Positions 5,587 through 7,020 of a DNA stretch of 7,020 nt are shown in pieces (position 1 is the first letter of the stretch; each line of letters begins with the position of its first letter). Made by a program: the position numbers and the translations under genes. Below the pieces are notes generated by a model, which was not told where the DNA came from, searched no databases, and was given only the letters and a program-made list of their open reading frames with translations. Source of the DNA: Cyanobacteria bacterium UBA5018 (GTDB lineage Bacteria > Cyanobacteriota > Cyanobacteriia > PCC-6307 > Cyanobiaceae); the NCBI GenBank assembly GCA_002396505.1, contig DGYA01000091.1, positions 2,079-9,098 of the forward strand, in the 5' to 3' direction.

Positions 5587-7020
5587 TTGGAACTGCCGAT
5601 CGACCATTTCCGGCTGCTGGGCGTCACTGGTAGCAGCGACGCCCAGGTGGTTCTGCATACTTTGCAGCAGCGCTTGGATCGTCCGCCCGAGCAGGGCTAC
5701 ACCGCCGAAACCCTCCAGGCCCGCGCCGAGTTGCTGCGGGCAAGTGCCGACCTGCTGGCCGATGGCCCGCGCCGCGCCGAATACGAGGCCCACCTGACGG
5801 CCCTTGTTGGTAGGGGCGACTCCCTGGTGCCAGCCCTTGATCTGCCCTACGCCTTGGAGACCGGCGGACTGCTGTTGCTGTTGGAGGCGGGCCAACCCCT
5901 GGAGTGCTTCGAGCTGGCCAGTCGCGCCCTGCAACCCCCCAACGCGCCGGTGTTGGGTAGCGGCCGGGAGGGGGATCTGACGCTGCTGGCTGGTACGGCC
6001 TGTCTGGCGGCGGCGGCGGCAATCCACCAGCAGCGGCGCTACGAGCTGGCCGCCACCACGCTCCAACAGGGTGGCCAGCTATTGCAGCGCATCGGCAAAT
6101 TGCCTGACCTGCTCCAGGAAATCAGCGGTGAGCTGCGGCGTTTGCGGCCCTATCGGGTGCTCGACCTGGTCAGCCGCGAGCTCGCCGCCCGAGGCGAGCG
6201 CCAGCTGGGATTGGAGCTGCTCGAGCAGCTGGTGCAGGAGCGGGGCGGGCTGGAGGGCGAGGCCGATCCAAGTTTGCCCGCCGAGCAATTTGGCCCCTTC
6301 TTCAGCCAGATCCGCGCTTTCCTCACCGTGCAGGAGCAGGTGGACCTGTTCAGCCGCTGGGCCGACCAGTCCCCCCAGGCCACCCTGTTGGCCAGCAGAG
6401 CGCTCACGGCTTCCGGATTCGCCCAGCGCAAGCCTGAGCGCATCCAGGCTGCCCGCCAGCTGCTGGAGGCCAGCGGCCAGCGGGCCGTCGAGCCTTCCTT
6501 GGCCTGCCTCTATCTATTACTTGGGCAGGTGGAAACCGGCCAGCGCCTGTTTGCCGAGGGGGCCGATGGCCGGCTGCGGAGCTGGGCGGCGCAGCAGAGT
6601 GGCGACCCCCTGGCCCAGCTCTGCGCCTACTGCCGCGAATGGCTAGAGCGCGAGGTGCTTTCGGGCTATCGCGACCTGGAAGCCGATCCAGATCTGGAGG
6701 CCTACTTCGCCGACCGCGACGTGCAGACCTGGGTGATGCGCCTGGAGCGCACCATGGCCGCCAGCCCTGGTCCGCCAGCGGCCCCTGGATCCCCTGCCGA
6801 CGACAACAGCGACGATCGCCAGCAGCAAAACCCCTTTGCCGACTGGACGCCGTCAGGGGAGGCCACGGTTGCGGTGGGGCCCGCGATCGTGGCTGGCGAC
6901 TACGTATTCACCGGCCAACCGCTAGAGGATGGGCCCGCCTTGGCCAGCGGCAGATCAGTTGCCAGTGGCAGATCAGAGGCCAGCGGCACGCCGGATTTGC
7001 GGAGCCGCTGGCGGGCCGGC
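5587..7020 (+). CDS. ftn2: Cell division protein Ftn2/ZipN (ARC6 family), N-terminal part, runs off the window
   Basis: An open frame of 478 codons without a stop begins MELPIDHFRLLGV, the typical start of picocyanobacterial Ftn2. The family organises the FtsZ ring from the inner face of the cytoplasmic membrane. Residues 1-70 form a divergent DnaJ-like domain that lacks the HPD motif (RPPEQGYT follows helix 2, then the ADLLADGPRRAEYEAHL helix). Residues 80-390 are a helical region with conserved blocks GGLLLLLEA (93-101), RPYRVLDLVSREL (187-199), QIRAFLTVQEQVDLFSRW (241-258) and FAQRKPERIQAAR (278-290). Residues 390-478 are a Pro/Ser/Gly/Asp-rich linker with a six-residue repeat. The membrane helix and periplasmic domain expected in the family lie beyond the window. 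The TTG at 5587 is chosen by homology; AGG at 5574-5576 is a weak ribosome site. An in-frame GTG at 5524 would add 21 residues of unrelated-looking sequence. It is divergent from pdhA. Confidence 0.92.
   Translation, partial: MELPIDHFRLLGVTGSSDAQVVLHTLQQRLDRPPEQGYTAETLQARAELLRASADLLADGPRRAEYEAHLTALVGRGDSLVPALDLPYALETGGLLLLLEAGQPLECFELASRALQPPNAPVLGSGREGDLTLLAGTACLAAAAAIHQQRRYELAATTLQQGGQLLQRIGKLPDLLQEISGELRRLRPYRVLDLVSRELAARGERQLGLELLEQLVQERGGLEGEADPSLPAEQFGPFFSQIRAFLTVQEQVDLFSRWADQSPQATLLASRALTASGFAQRKPERIQAARQLLEASGQRAVEPSLACLYLLLGQVETGQRLFAEGADGRLRSWAAQQSGDPLAQLCAYCREWLEREVLSGYRDLEADPDLEAYFADRDVQTWVMRLERTMAASPGPPAAPGSPADDNSDDRQQQNPFADWTPSGEATVAVGPAIVAGDYVFTGQPLEDGPALASGRSVASGRSEASGTPDLRSRWRAG
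6943..6996 (+). repeat. Three 18-bp in-frame repeats in the Ftn2 linker
   Basis: The units GCCAGCGGCAGATCAGTT (6943-6960), GCCAGTGGCAGATCAGAG (6961-6978) and GCCAGCGGCACGCCGGAT (6979-6996) encode ASGRSV, ASGRSE and ASGTPD (residues 453-470). The first two units differ at three bases; the third keeps only the first ten or so. They extend a Ser/Gly-rich disordered linker that precedes the expected membrane segment, so length variation should be tolerated. Confidence 0.8.

Noticed and set aside
5572..6066. 164-codon - frame opposite ftn2
   Set aside because: Gln/Gly-rich antisense product over a recognisable Ftn2 N-terminus.

Overview
The window comes from a GC-rich unicellular cyanobacterium, most likely of the Cyanobium / high-GC Synechococcus group. 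This rests on an Ftn2 (ZipN/ARC6-family) cell-division gene, a family restricted to cyanobacteria and plastids, and on a PdhA protein that closely resembles picocyanobacterial pyruvate dehydrogenase E1-alpha as I remember it. The assignment comes from recalled family sequences, not from a search.

Layout. Positions 1-273 (+) hold the 3' end of a TPR protein gene. Its stop codon overlaps, as ATGA, the start of a 985-codon gene (270-3227, +). That second protein joins a GT2-like (GT-A) glycosyltransferase domain, a low-complexity linker, a TPR array and a SPINDLY/OGT-type GT41 catalytic domain. A 75-base spacer carrying three 15-bp tandem repeats leads to a class-IV-like histone deacetylase superfamily gene (3303-4217, +). 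Its stop codon lies inside the first unit of an array of six degenerate 18-bp repeats (4209-4316), which fills most of the gap to the convergent pdhA gene (4356-5471, -). A 115-base divergent intergenic region with a perfect 7-bp inverted repeat separates pdhA from ftn2 (5587 to beyond the window end, +), which is cut off before any membrane segment.

How the parts fit. The TPR/glycosyltransferase pair looks like an operon fragment for glycosylation of proteins or surface polymers. PdhA (carbon entry into acetyl-CoA), the deacetylase-family enzyme and Ftn2 (FtsZ-ring organisation) are core or near-core genes with no evident shared pathway. No tRNA, rRNA, CRISPR array, transposase or phage gene was seen.

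The most unusual aspect is the number of short degenerate tandem repeats whose period is a multiple of 3. They occur in the glycosyltransferase linker (9 bp, then 15/18 bp), on both sides of the deacetylase gene (15 bp, then 18 bp with a 36-bp higher-order alternation), and in the Ftn2 linker (18 bp). I found no convincing complete new defence or mobile system. The best candidates for a second look are the dual-glycosyltransferase fusion with its altered GT41 signature and the repeat array between the deacetylase gene and pdhA.
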